Shown here: positions 8,342 to 16,569 of the stretch, piece after piece
How positions within the stretch are numbered: the first letter of the stretch is position 1
Layout of the letters: every line of letters begins with the position of its first letter
Assembly (NCBI GenBank): GCA_018714785.1
Contig: DVMV01000038.1
Coordinates: 1 to 47,629, forward strand
Origin: Candidatus Alloenteromonas pullicola
Lineage (GTDB): Bacteria > Bacillota_I > Bacilli_A > RFN20 > CAG-826
Direction of reading: 5' to 3'
DNA length: 47,629 nt
Translations under genes and position numbers: made by a program
Notes under the pieces: model-generated
Database searches by the model: none
Seen by the model: the letters and a program-made list of their open reading frames with translations, nothing else
What the model was told of the DNA's origin: nothing

Positions 8342-10199
8342 CGAAGTCACCTCCACCAAGCTGGGTTTCGTAAATTTCCTTATAGACAGGCGAGCTCTGC
8401 ATCAATTCGTCGTTGGTCCCTTTGGCGATTATCTTTCCGTCATCCATCACCAGGATGATGTCGCAGTCCTTAATCGAGAGGACGCGCTGGGCGATGATGA
8501 ATTTGGTGACGTCGGGAATCTCGGTGCGGAAAGCCTCGCGGATGACGGAGTCGGTGTGGGTGTCGACCGCCGAGGTCGAGTCGTCCAAAATCAGGATCTT
8601 TGGGCTCTTGAGCAAGGCCCTGGCGATGCAAAGGCGCTGCTTCTGGCCGCCGGAGACGTTGGTTCCGCCTTCGTCGATCGGCGAATCGTATTTGAGCGGG
8701 AACTTCTCGATGAACTCATCGGCGCAGGCGAGGTGGCAGGCGTGCTTCATCTCCTCCAGCGTCGCGTCCTCCTTGCCCCACCGCAGGTTGCTCGCGATGG
8801 TGCCGGTGAACAACGTGTTCTTCTGCAGCACCACGGCTACCGCGTCGCGGAGGGTGGGAAGGTCGTAGTCGCGGACGTCGATCCCGCCGACCTTAACCGA
8901 TCCCTCGGTAACGTCGTAAAGCCTGGCGATCATTGAGACCAAAGTCGACTTCGAGGAGCCGGTGGCCCCGATGATGCCGACGGTCGCGCCGGAGGGGATA
9001 TGGAGGTCGATGTCGTTTAGAACGTCCTTGGATCCGGAAGCCGAATAGCGGAAGTGGACGTGGTTGAAATCGACCGAGCCGTCCTTGACCTATTTGATGG
9101 CATCGGGCTTAGACACGATGTCAGGCTTCTCTATGACGACCTCGGCGATACGTTCGGCCGAGTTGCGGGCGATGATGATGAGGACGAAAACCATGGAAAC
9201 CATGTTGAGGCTCATCAAGATCTGCATGACATAGGTGAATAGCGAGGTGAGCGAGCCGGTGTTGAAGGCATCGGGAACGTTGCCGTTGGCGATGATCATC
9301 TTCGCGCCGAAGAAGCTGATTATGAGCATGCAGGCGTAGACAGTCAGCTGCATGAGCGGAGAGTTGACGGCCAATATCCTCTCGGCGTGGAGGAAGGTGC
9401 GGTAGATGAAATAGGAAACGCGGCCGAACTTCTCGTTCTCGAACTGCTCGCGGCCGAAGCTCTTTACGACCCTGATGCCGGACAGGTTCTCCTGAACCGA
9501 GGCGTTGAGGTCATCGTAGGCGTTGAACACCTTGACGAAGGTGGGGTGAACCTTGGCGGCGATGAAGATCAGGGCGAACCCAAGGACCGGGATGGCGACC
9601 AAGAACATAAGCGACAGCTGCCAGGAGGTTATGGCGGCCATGACGACCGCGAATATCATCATGAACGGGGCCCTGACGACAGTCCTGACGACGGCTTGGA
9701 TCGAGTTGGTCACGTTGGTGCAGTCGGTGGTTAGCCTGGTGACCAGCGAGGCGGTAGAGAAGCGGTCGATGTTGGAGAAGGAGAATGTCTGGATGTTGTA
9801 ATACATCGCCTGGCGGAGCTTCTTGCCAAACCCCGATGAGGCGATGGCGGCAAAGAAGCCGGCGAAAACGCCGCCGACGCAGCTGGCGATGGCCAACGCG
9901 GCCATGATGCTGCAATACATGATCAGGTTGGGGACGTCGGACTGCGACATCATCCCGGATGCCGGGTCGATGATGTTGACCGCATATTGGGCAACGAAGG
10001 GGATCATGACCTCCCCCACCACCTCGATGGCGACGCAAAGCCACGCCAAATAGACGTATTTCCAATAGCCCTTCATGTAACGGGCCAACGTCTTGACGAT
10101 GTGCACGTTCTTAAGGCGTTTGATCTCTTCCTCGTTCTTCTTCTCGACGGAAGCGATCAGCATCTGCTCCTCTTTGGTCGGAGCGCTTTTCTTTTCCAT
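8331..10199 (-). pseudogene. heterodimeric ABC exporter, degenerate-site subunit, interrupted by an in-frame amber codon
   Basis: One reading frame of 622 positions is cut by TAG at 9092-9090 (codon 370), between the membrane part (SKPDAIK) and the ATPase part (VKDGSVDFNHVHFRY). The frame stays open on both sides and the protein reads as a single exporter across the stop. The ATPase also has a Walker A change: GATGSSKST, with Ser (codon 8954-8952) where the Gly before Lys is nearly invariant. Signature VSGGQ is normal. Walker B is LILDDSTSA (Asp for Glu) and the H-loop His is Gln (AQRVLS), both typical of the degenerate half of heterodimers. Reinitiation at the ATG at 8942 would miss Walker A. 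Start ATG at 10199 has GGAGG 7 bases upstream. Most likely a nonsense mutation; a sequencing error or amber read-through cannot be excluded. Confidence 0.85.
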
Positions 10200-10217
10200 T
10201 CGCTTTCCTCCTTCTTC

Positions 10218-10658
10218 CTATATCCCTTGATCCAGCGCGTCGGAAAGCTTCTTAAGCGCCGAATAAAGCGATTCCTTGTTTTGCTCGCCGCCCAGGATTT
10301 GGGCGATGTGGGCTTCATACACCTTGTTGACTTCCTCGAACTCGTCGTGAAATGCCCAGCCTTTCTCGGTCACAACGATATCCCGTTTCCGCCTATCCTC
10401 GGAACAGACCGATGTCTTGATGAGGCCTTTGTCCTCAAGCGACATCAGCGATTCGGAGACGGTCGATTTGTTGATATTGAACTCCGAGACAAGGTCTGAG
10501 GCGGACCGGCAATTGCGGTTGCTGATGAAATCGAAGCACATCGCCTCGAGCTGACTCAGGTTAACCGACAGCCTCGGGGCATACGACTCCTTGAACCTCC
10601 GCCCCAGGCTCCGCCCGAGCATCGTTACCAATTTCCGCAATGAATATTCGCCGTCCAT
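10218..10658 (-). CDS. MarR-family transcriptional regulator
   Basis: A 146-residue winged-helix protein. LSQLEAMCFDFISNRNCRSASDLVSEFN and the recognition helix INKSTVSESLMSLEDKGLIKT, then the wing (SEDRRKRDIVVTEKGW), fit the MarR pattern; the C-terminal helix would dimerise. MarR proteins usually repress their own operon and release DNA on binding a small molecule. It is the first gene of an operon with the two exporter subunits (18-base gap). A perfect palindrome touches its start codon and very likely is its operator. Stop is TAG, whose following bases form the next gene's Shine-Dalgarno. Confidence 0.9.
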   Translation of the reverse strand: MDGEYSLRKLVTMLGRSLGRRFKESYAPRLSVNLSQLEAMCFDFISNRNCRSASDLVSEFNINKSTVSESLMSLEDKGLIKTSVCSEDRRKRDIVVTEKGWAFHDEFEEVNKVYEAHIAQILGGEQNKESLYSALKKLSDALDQGI

Positions 10659-10680
10659 AATAGTTCGCCACCGAACTATT
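10659..10680. promoter_or_regulatory. MarR operator palindrome at the marR start codon
   Basis: AATAGTTCG and CGAACTATT are perfect 9-base arms around CCAC. The palindrome abuts the marR ATG, and its loop supplies the GGTGG that would act as ribosome binding site. A repressor bound here would block the start of transcription; the RNA hairpin could also hide the binding site. Upstream is an A+T-rich stretch with TTGAAA and TATATT-like boxes but no clear consensus promoter. Confidence 0.65.
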
Positions 10681-10731
10681 TAATATAAAGCGAAAACCAT
10701 TTCAAGCAGAAAATGGTGAAAGCCTTTTCAT

Positions 10732-11217
10732 TTAAATCAAAGCGGAGGAGTAGGCAGCCACAAGCTTGCTTAGGCTGCAGGCCGCGTTCGCCGAGCTGGT
10801 GGACGGGAGGCAGAAATATGAGATGCCCGGAAGCTTTTGGTTGAACTTGAAGAAATAGGTTGCCGCAGCCTTGCCGTTGCAGATGACCTTTTCGATTTTG
10901 GCCGCCTTGAATATCGGGGCGAAATCCATCGGCGTCACCTCGGAAATCGTGCTGTCTGAGGAATTCTCTATCTCGCAAACGTCGATGGCGTCCGACAAAG
11001 CTATATGATGCCTGCGCAGGAAGTCCTTCTTCTGCGGAAGGGTTTTCGGCTCTTCCTCACCATACACGCCGGATAAAACCTTGTAGAACCGGTTTAGCGG
11101 GTTTGCGTAATAGAATCCCTCCTCCCGCGATTTGACCGATGGGAAAGAGCCGAGTATCAAAACGCTTGAGTCGGGGAAGAAGAATGGAGGAAAGCCATGA
11201 CTTTGCCTATTTTTCAT
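10732..11217 (-). CDS. DNA-deoxyinosine (hypoxanthine/uracil) glycosylase, UDG superfamily
   Basis: A 161-residue protein with the UDG-superfamily N-terminal motif LILGSFPSVKSREEGFYY followed by ANPLNRFYKVLSGVY, a signature of the short hypoxanthine-DNA glycosylases related to Mug. Such enzymes remove deaminated bases in base-excision repair. A VICNGKAAATYFFKF block and a C-terminal CLPSTSSANAACS loop match the family's second motif region. A longer frame starts upstream, but ATG 11217 is the first start that gives family-like sequence. It overlaps the end of dusB by 11 bases, so translation is probably coupled. Confidence 0.85.
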   Translation of the reverse strand: MKNRQSHGFPPFFFPDSSVLILGSFPSVKSREEGFYYANPLNRFYKVLSGVYGEEEPKTLPQKKDFLRRHHIALSDAIDVCEIENSSDSTISEVTPMDFAPIFKAAKIEKVICNGKAAATYFFKFNQKLPGISYFCLPSTSSANAACSLSKLVAAYSSALI

Positions 11218-12187
11218 AGCCGAGCCTTTTGTCCAATCCGTCGAGCAAAGCGAAAAGCTCATCTTTGGTTGAGGTTTTGCAGGCCAATTGGTTGCGAATC
11301 GCCTTATATCCGGGGAATCCGGAGAGGAAATGCGGCAATATTCCGCGCAGCTCGTTGAGGCCGACCCTCTCGCCTTTGTACCCAAACATCATCTCGGCGT
11401 ACTTCTTGGCATAGGCGATCTGCTGCGAGGGAGAAGGCGGGTCGAGCAACTCGCCGGTATCGAGGTAGTGGTTGATCTGGGTGATCAGGAAAGGATGGCC
11501 GACCCCGCCCCTGGCGACCATCACCATCTGCCCTTTGGTTATGTCTAGGGCGCGCTTGGCGTCCTGGGCGGAAAAAATGTCCCCGGAGACGATCAATGGA
11601 ACCGAAAGCCTCTCGCCGAGCCCCTCGATCACCTCATAGCGGGCTTTCCCCGAATAGCCTTGGCTCCTGGTGCGGCAATGAACGGTTATCGCCGAGACGC
11701 CGGCCCGCTGCAGCCTGAAGGCGACGTCCTCGGCGTTTATCTCGTCCTCGGTGAACCCCAGCCGAATCTTGGCCGTGACCGGCTTATGCGAGGCCCCGAC
11801 TACCGCCTTCACGTATTCCTCTAGCTCCTGCGGCCGCCTCATCCAAGCCGATCCGGCCCCGGTTTTGACGACCTTGGTCACTGGGCAGCCGAAGTTCAGG
11901 TCGAGGATGTCGTATCGCGCTTCCCTCTCCAATATCCCGATGGCCGGGATGGTGTTCTTCTCGTCGAATCCGAAAAGCTGAAGGGCGACGGGCCTGTCAG
12001 TTTCCGAGGTATCGGCGTAATACATGGTCTTCTTGTTGCCATAGCTGAGCCCGCAGTCGCTTATCATCTCCGAAACCGAAAGCCCGACCCCGAACCCCTT
12101 CATGAATTCGCGGTACGGCAGGCAGGTTATCCCGGCCATCGGGCCAAGCACTACGTGCCCCTCTATCTCAACATTGCCTATCTTCAT
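11207..12187 (-). CDS. dusB: tRNA-dihydrouridine synthase
   Basis: A flavin enzyme that reduces uridines in the D-loop of tRNA. A TIM barrel covers residues 1-240, starting VVLGPMAGITCLPYR with the FMN site. LDLNFGCPVTKVVKTGAG holds the catalytic Cys near 100, then TAKIRLG, TVHCRTRSQGYSG and the phosphate-binding MVARGGVGHPFL. A helical tRNA-binding domain fills the remainder. Length 326 is normal for DusB. In many Bacillota dusB precedes lysS; here it precedes a DNA glycosylase gene. No Shine-Dalgarno is visible. CATAAT ends 7 bases before the ATG, as for glyA. The stop is TAG. Confidence 0.95.
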   Translation of the reverse strand: MKIGNVEIEGHVVLGPMAGITCLPYREFMKGFGVGLSVSEMISDCGLSYGNKKTMYYADTSETDRPVALQLFGFDEKNTIPAIGILEREARYDILDLNFGCPVTKVVKTGAGSAWMRRPQELEEYVKAVVGASHKPVTAKIRLGFTEDEINAEDVAFRLQRAGVSAITVHCRTRSQGYSGKARYEVIEGLGERLSVPLIVSGDIFSAQDAKRALDITKGQMVMVARGGVGHPFLITQINHYLDTGELLDPPSPSQQIAYAKKYAEMMFGYKGERVGLNELRGILPHFLSGFPGYKAIRNQLACKTSTKDELFALLDGLDKRLGYEK

Positions 12188-12194
12188 CGGCGAA

Positions 12195-12200
12195 ATTATG
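12195..12200 (-). promoter_or_regulatory. putative -10 box of a leaderless dusB transcript
   Basis: CATAAT on the reverse strand lies 7 bases before the dusB ATG, the same spacing as TATACT before glyA. The -35 region is weak (TAGAGT at 17 bases). Confidence 0.3.
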
Positions 12201-12276
12201 CTTGCATTCCGCTCAAAACTCTAGAGCGAAAGGCTTATCTGGTTTTGCCTGCGTATAACGCGCGGGCGAAAAAGCC

Positions 12277-12305
12277 TTGCAAAGAAATTTGTTTCACGCT
12301 ATGAA
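12277..12305 (+). promoter_or_regulatory. promoter of the second ABC exporter pair
   Basis: TTGCAA (12277-12282), 17-base spacer, TATGAA (12300-12305). A GGAG ribosome binding site follows eight bases before the ATG at 12333. The promoter is divergent from dusB. Confidence 0.55.
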
Positions 12306-12332
12306 TTACCATACCGTTCAGGAGTGTTCTAA

Positions 12333-14219
12333 ATGCTGAAGATGTTCAAGCGTTTCCGCCCAATGGATTGGGGGTTCGTGATAGCGATAATCGGGCTGAC
12401 CATACTGCAGGTATGGTGCACCATGATGATGGTCGACTACATGGCCGACCTAATAGGCTCAATAACCTATCTCTCTTACAAGATGGATCCCTCGCAGCTT
12501 GGCGAGCAATTCATGGCCATATTCAACAGCCCCGCCATCGGGGGCGATTGGGATAAATTGGTGCAGATGCTCCAGTCGTCGGGAGCCATGGACTCCGATG
12601 CGCTATCCAGGATCGCCGCCATTGCAGAGAGCAAGGTCGGGGACATCTGGTACAACGGCGGGATGATGCTTTTGGTGACCGCGTCCTGCGCGATCATCCA
12701 AACCGGCGTATCGATCCTCGCCTCGGTGGTCGCAGCCCATTTCGCCACCTCGACCAGGAGCGACCTCAACAACAAGGTATCTGAGTTTGGTCTGTTCGAG
12801 ATCAACAAATTCTCGACGGCCTCGCTCGTGACTAGGAGCACCAATGACATCGAGCAGGTCCAGATGACGATGCTGCTGATGATGAGAATGGTCTTCGCGG
12901 CCCCGATTACCGCCATCTGGGCGATTTGCAAGATCGAGTCGGCCAGCTGGCAATTGACCATCGCCGTGGCCTTGGCCATCGTGCTGCTGGTGGTCGCGCT
13001 ATCCATACTCATGGTCGCGGTGCTGCCCAAGTTCAAGGTTTCCCAGCGCTTCGTCGACCGGCTCAATGGAATAACCCGGGAGAACATAAACGGCATCAGG
13101 GTCGTCCATGCCTACAACGCCGAGGGGTATCAGGAGAAGAAATTCGGGAAGGCCAACGACGACCTGACCAAGCTTAACCTATTCACCGGCAGGATGATCG
13201 GCCTGCTCTCGCCGATAATGATAATCATCATGGATGGGGTCACGCTGGCCATATATTGGGTCGGCGCAAGCCTGATAAACGCCGGGGAGATCGACTACGC
13301 CACCGTCACCAGCTTCACCATGCTGGCGACGCAGATAATCATGTCGTTCATGATGCTGCTCATGATGTTCGTCCTCTGGCCGAGGGCCTCGGTATCCGCC
13401 AAGAGAATCAACGAAGTCATCGGCACCAAGCCGTCGATAGTGGACCCGGCCAACCCGATGGTCCCGGACAAGCTCGGCACCATCGAGTTCGACCACGTCA
13501 GCTTCCGCTATGCCGACGGGGAGGACGACGTGCTGCACGACATATCCTTCAAAGCCGAGAAGGGCCAGGTCATCGCCATCATCGGGGCGACCGGCTCTGG
13601 CAAATCGACTTTGGTCAACCTGATCGCGAGGCTGTTCGATGCCACCGGTGGCACGGTCAAGGTGGACGGGGCCGACGTCAAGCATATGTCCCAGAAGGAA
13701 TTGCGGTCCAGGATAGGCTTCGTACCGCAGAGGGGGCTGCTCTTCTCCGGCACCATCGCCTCGAACATCGCTTTCGGCGAAGACAGCCTAAGCGAGGAGA
13801 AGATGAAGGAGGCGGCCGACATCGCCTGCGCCAGCGAGTTCATCGCCAAGATGGATGGCGGCTTCAACGCCCCGATCGCCCAAGGCGGGACCAACGTCTC
13901 TGGTGGGCAAAGGCAGAGACTTTGCATAGCCAGGGCGGTGGCTACCGACCCCGAGATATACGTGTTCGACGACTCGTTCTCCGCCCTCGACTTCAAGACC
14001 GACCTAGCCGTGAGGACCAATATCCGCGAGCACTCAAAGGAAGCGACCCGGGTCATCGTGGCCCAGCGCATAGGCACCATCATGGATGCCGATCTAATAA
14101 TCGTCTTGGACGAGGGGAAAGCCGTCGGCATGGGCACCCACGAGCAGCTGCTCAGGGATTGCCCCACCTACCGCGACATCGCCTTGTCGCAGCTTAGCAA
14201 GGAGGAGCTTGGGTTATGA
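12333..14219 (+). CDS. heterodimeric ABC exporter, degenerate-site subunit
   Basis: A 628-residue half-transporter. The membrane domain carries an unusual insert of about 70 residues between its first two helices, followed by the coupling regions. The ATPase has an intact Walker A (IIGATGSGKST near 420) and a normal signature (NVSGGQRQR), but Walker B is VFDDSFSA with Asp for the catalytic Glu and the H-loop His is Gln (AQRIGT). This is the degenerate-site pattern of heterodimeric exporters. The closest relative in the window is the broken subunit at 8331-10199, whose signature and Walker B changes are the same. Its stop overlaps the start of the partner gene. A promoter and GGAG site precede it; no regulator gene is adjacent. 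Confidence 0.92.
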   Translation: MLKMFKRFRPMDWGFVIAIIGLTILQVWCTMMMVDYMADLIGSITYLSYKMDPSQLGEQFMAIFNSPAIGGDWDKLVQMLQSSGAMDSDALSRIAAIAESKVGDIWYNGGMMLLVTASCAIIQTGVSILASVVAAHFATSTRSDLNNKVSEFGLFEINKFSTASLVTRSTNDIEQVQMTMLLMMRMVFAAPITAIWAICKIESASWQLTIAVALAIVLLVVALSILMVAVLPKFKVSQRFVDRLNGITRENINGIRVVHAYNAEGYQEKKFGKANDDLTKLNLFTGRMIGLLSPIMIIIMDGVTLAIYWVGASLINAGEIDYATVTSFTMLATQIIMSFMMLLMMFVLWPRASVSAKRINEVIGTKPSIVDPANPMVPDKLGTIEFDHVSFRYADGEDDVLHDISFKAEKGQVIAIIGATGSGKSTLVNLIARLFDATGGTVKVDGADVKHMSQKELRSRIGFVPQRGLLFSGTIASNIAFGEDSLSEEKMKEAADIACASEFIAKMDGGFNAPIAQGGTNVSGGQRQRLCIARAVATDPEIYVFDDSFSALDFKTDLAVRTNIREHSKEATRVIVAQRIGTIMDADLIIVLDEGKAVGMGTHEQLLRDCPTYRDIALSQLSKEELGL

Positions 14220-16033
14220 TGATGAACAGGCGTCAGGCCTCGCCCAGGCAAAAGGGCAAGCGCGGTGAGGCCATCCGCGCGATAAAGAACATAGTCGGCA
14301 CCTCGAAGCGCTTCTATTGGGCGATTGGTCTGGCTGCCTTTTTGGTGCTTTGCAGCGTAGTAATTTCCATCTACTCCCCGCAGGTGCTGAAGCAGATGAC
14401 CAACGCCATAGCCGCCGGGGCCGGCGATGGAACGATCGACCTGCAGGAAGTCGGCAGGTGCGGGATGCTTTTGGCCGGGCTTTACCTAGGCAGCGCCATC
14501 CTGACATACGGGTCGAGCTTCCTACTTACCGGCGTGACCCAGAAATACGCCAACCAGCTCCGCAAATCCATAATAGAGAAGATCAACAAGATCCCGCTGG
14601 CCTACTTCGACTCGCGCCAGGTGGGAGACATCCTTTCCCGCGTCACCAACGACGTCGACTCCATCGCCCAGAGCCTCGACCAGACCATTTCGATGCTGCT
14701 GCAGGCGGCCTTCATGCTAATCGGCAGCCTCATCGGCATGTTCTGCACCTCGTGGATCATGGCCCTCACCGCCATGGTGTCGCTCCCCCTGATGGCGCTG
14801 TTCCTCACCATGATTATGAAGCTCGCCATGCCCCAATTCGTTAAGAGGCAGGAGCAGATCGGCATGATTAACGGGGCAGTCGAGGAGAAGTTCTCCGGCC
14901 AGTTGGTCATCAAGCTGTTCGATGCCGACAAACGGGAAAACGCCAAATTCGAGGAGAAGAACCAAACGCTTGGGAAAACCATGTTCCGCGCCCAGTTCTT
15001 CGGTGGGCTGATGCAGCCTCTGATGCAGTTCATATCCTACTTCGCCTACATCGCGGTCATGGTCGTCGGCGGGGTTCTGATGATCGAGGGCGGATATGGA
15101 ATTAGCTTCGGCACCATCACCGCTTTCTTGGTCTATGTAAGGCTGTTCCAGCAGCCAATGACCCAAATAGCCCAGGCCATGAACACCTTGCAGACCACCA
15201 CCGCGGCCTCCAAGCGGGTCTTCGACTTCCTCGAGGAGAAGGAGCTAAGCGACGAAACCGGCAAGAAGCGCGTCTTCCCGGTGATCGACGGCAAGCCGCA
15301 GATAAGGGGCGAGGTCGAGTTCCGCCACGTCCACTTCTCATACGACCCGTCCAGGGAGATAGTCCACGACTTCTCGGCGAAGATAAAGCCGGGGTCCAAG
15401 GTCGCAATCGTCGGCCCCACCGGCGCCGGCAAGACCACGATGGTCAACCTCCTGATGAGGTTCTACGAGGTCGACTCGGGCGACATCCTCATCGATGGCG
15501 TGTCGACCAAGCAGATGAGCCGTGAGGAGATACACGACATCTTCGGCATGGTGCTGCAGGACACCTGGGTGTTCGACGGCACGATGCGCGAGAACATCAT
15601 CTACAACAGCAAAGACGTCAGCGACGAGGAGCTCAAGGAGATAGCCAAGCAGGCAAATATCTATTACCTGGTAAGGACGCTGCCTGGCAAATTCGATTGC
15701 CACCTCGACAACGCCGGGTCGATATCCGCCGGGCAGAAGCAGCTGCTCACCATCGCGAGGGCGATGGTCAGGAAATCGCCGCTGCTTATACTCGACGAGG
15801 CAACATCCAACGTCGACACCAGGACCGAGGAGCTGGTCCAGGAGGCCATGGACAACCTCACCAAAGGCAGGACGAGCTTCGTCATCGCCCACCGCCTCTC
15901 GACCATCAAGAACGCCGACCTGATACTCGTAATGCGGGACGGCAACGTCGTCGAGCAAGGGACCCATGAATCGCTGATGGCGCAGAACGGGTTCTACGCC
16001 TCGCTGTACAACTCGCAGTTCTCGTTCGAGTGA
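14216..16033 (+). CDS. heterodimeric ABC exporter, catalytic subunit
   Basis: A 605-residue half-transporter: six-helix exporter domain, then ATPase with Walker A VGPTGAGKTT, Walker B LLILDEATSN with catalytic Glu, and H-loop AHRLST. The signature is degenerate, ISAGQ instead of LSGGQ. It therefore complements the partner, which has the normal signature and a dead Walker B: one working and one silent ATP site. The first ATG of ATGATGATG overlaps the partner's TGA by 4 bases, with GGAGGAG eight bases before it. The pair is paralogous to the marR-linked pair. Substrate unknown; drug, peptide or lipid are possible. Confidence 0.93.
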   Translation: MMMNRRQASPRQKGKRGEAIRAIKNIVGTSKRFYWAIGLAAFLVLCSVVISIYSPQVLKQMTNAIAAGAGDGTIDLQEVGRCGMLLAGLYLGSAILTYGSSFLLTGVTQKYANQLRKSIIEKINKIPLAYFDSRQVGDILSRVTNDVDSIAQSLDQTISMLLQAAFMLIGSLIGMFCTSWIMALTAMVSLPLMALFLTMIMKLAMPQFVKRQEQIGMINGAVEEKFSGQLVIKLFDADKRENAKFEEKNQTLGKTMFRAQFFGGLMQPLMQFISYFAYIAVMVVGGVLMIEGGYGISFGTITAFLVYVRLFQQPMTQIAQAMNTLQTTTAASKRVFDFLEEKELSDETGKKRVFPVIDGKPQIRGEVEFRHVHFSYDPSREIVHDFSAKIKPGSKVAIVGPTGAGKTTMVNLLMRFYEVDSGDILIDGVSTKQMSREEIHDIFGMVLQDTWVFDGTMRENIIYNSKDVSDEELKEIAKQANIYYLVRTLPGKFDCHLDNAGSISAGQKQLLTIARAMVRKSPLLILDEATSNVDTRTEELVQEAMDNLTKGRTSFVIAHRLSTIKNADLILVMRDGNVVEQGTHESLMAQNGFYASLYNSQFSFE

Positions 16034-16038
16034 TTATC

Positions 16039-16063
16039 GCCGGATTGCAAAATCCGGCTTTTT
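16039..16063 (+). terminator. intrinsic terminator of the second exporter pair
   Basis: GCCGGATT and AATCCGGC pair around GCAA, followed by TTTTT, immediately after the stop at 16033. The next 134 bases, up to the IS, hold nothing recognisable. Confidence 0.85.
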
Positions 16064-16234
16064 AATGCCTTGTTGCGGCGCCGCTTCCGAATACCGGGCT
16101 CAGTCCAATCGGGGGCAGAGGCGCGCAGGGATAGGCCACATCCGCAGGGGAATTGCGCGAAATCGATATTGAAGGCAAAAAGAAAAGCCGGGTATTTTGA
16201 ACTGAACCCAATTTAGTTCACAGGGCAGAAAAAG

Positions 16235-16267
16235 CCTCCTAGCGTAAAATATCGTTAGGAGGTTTTT
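16235..16267 (+). promoter_or_regulatory. IS hairpin that hides the orfA ribosome binding site and resembles a terminator
   Basis: CCTCCTAGCG (16235-16244) pairs with CGTTAGGAGG (16253-16262), ten pairs with one G-U, followed by TTTTT. The right arm contains the GGAGG used by orfA. Transcripts entering from outside would fold this hairpin, ending transcription or blocking translation, a known way for IS elements to limit transposition. Confidence 0.6.
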
Positions 16268-16269
16268 GT

Positions 16270-16569
16270 ATGGCCGGCAAAGGGCAGAAATTTAAGAAAT
16301 ACCCTGACGAGATAAAGCTGGAAATCGCTTCCAAAGCCCGTGAGGGACGAGGGTACAGGAGCATCGGGAGGGAATATCCAAATATTCCGACGAAAACCAT
16401 CGAGAATTGGGTTCGAAAAGCCAAAAACAGCATCGATGTTGCCAAGGACGGAAGAGGTGGCCTTGGTAGGCCGAAGCCAAAGAGCCTAACCTTAGAAGAT
16501 TATAAGGAAAGGTATGAAATCCTAAAAAAATACCAGGCCTTCTTACAAGCACGACGAGGGAAAGAGTAG
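16270..16569 (+). CDS. IS3-family transposase OrfA (helix-turn-helix subunit)
   Basis: A 99-residue protein with a helix-turn-helix near the N-terminus (KYPDEIKLEIASKAREGRGY then RSIGREYPNIPTKTIENW), which binds the IS ends, and a lysine-rich helix near the end. GGAGG lies 7 bases before the ATG, inside the hairpin at 16235-16262. The run A AAA AAA at 16524-16530, read as CTA AAA AAA in this frame, is a standard -1 slippery heptamer. Slipping there joins this protein to OrfB and makes the active transposase; without it translation ends 13 codons later. Confidence 0.85.
   Translation: MAGKGQKFKKYPDEIKLEIASKAREGRGYRSIGREYPNIPTKTIENWVRKAKNSIDVAKDGRGGLGRPKPKSLTLEDYKERYEILKKYQAFLQARRGKE

Noticed and set aside
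8331-8942. A separate 203-residue ATPase gene
   Set aside because: It would lack Walker A, begins mid-domain at VSMIAR and is in the same frame as the upstream part. It is the tail of the interrupted exporter gene.
9090-9092. TAG recoded as an amino acid genome-wide
   Set aside because: dusB, marR, rsmA, ispE and the IS orfA all end with TAG at the family-expected place, so TAG is a normal stop.
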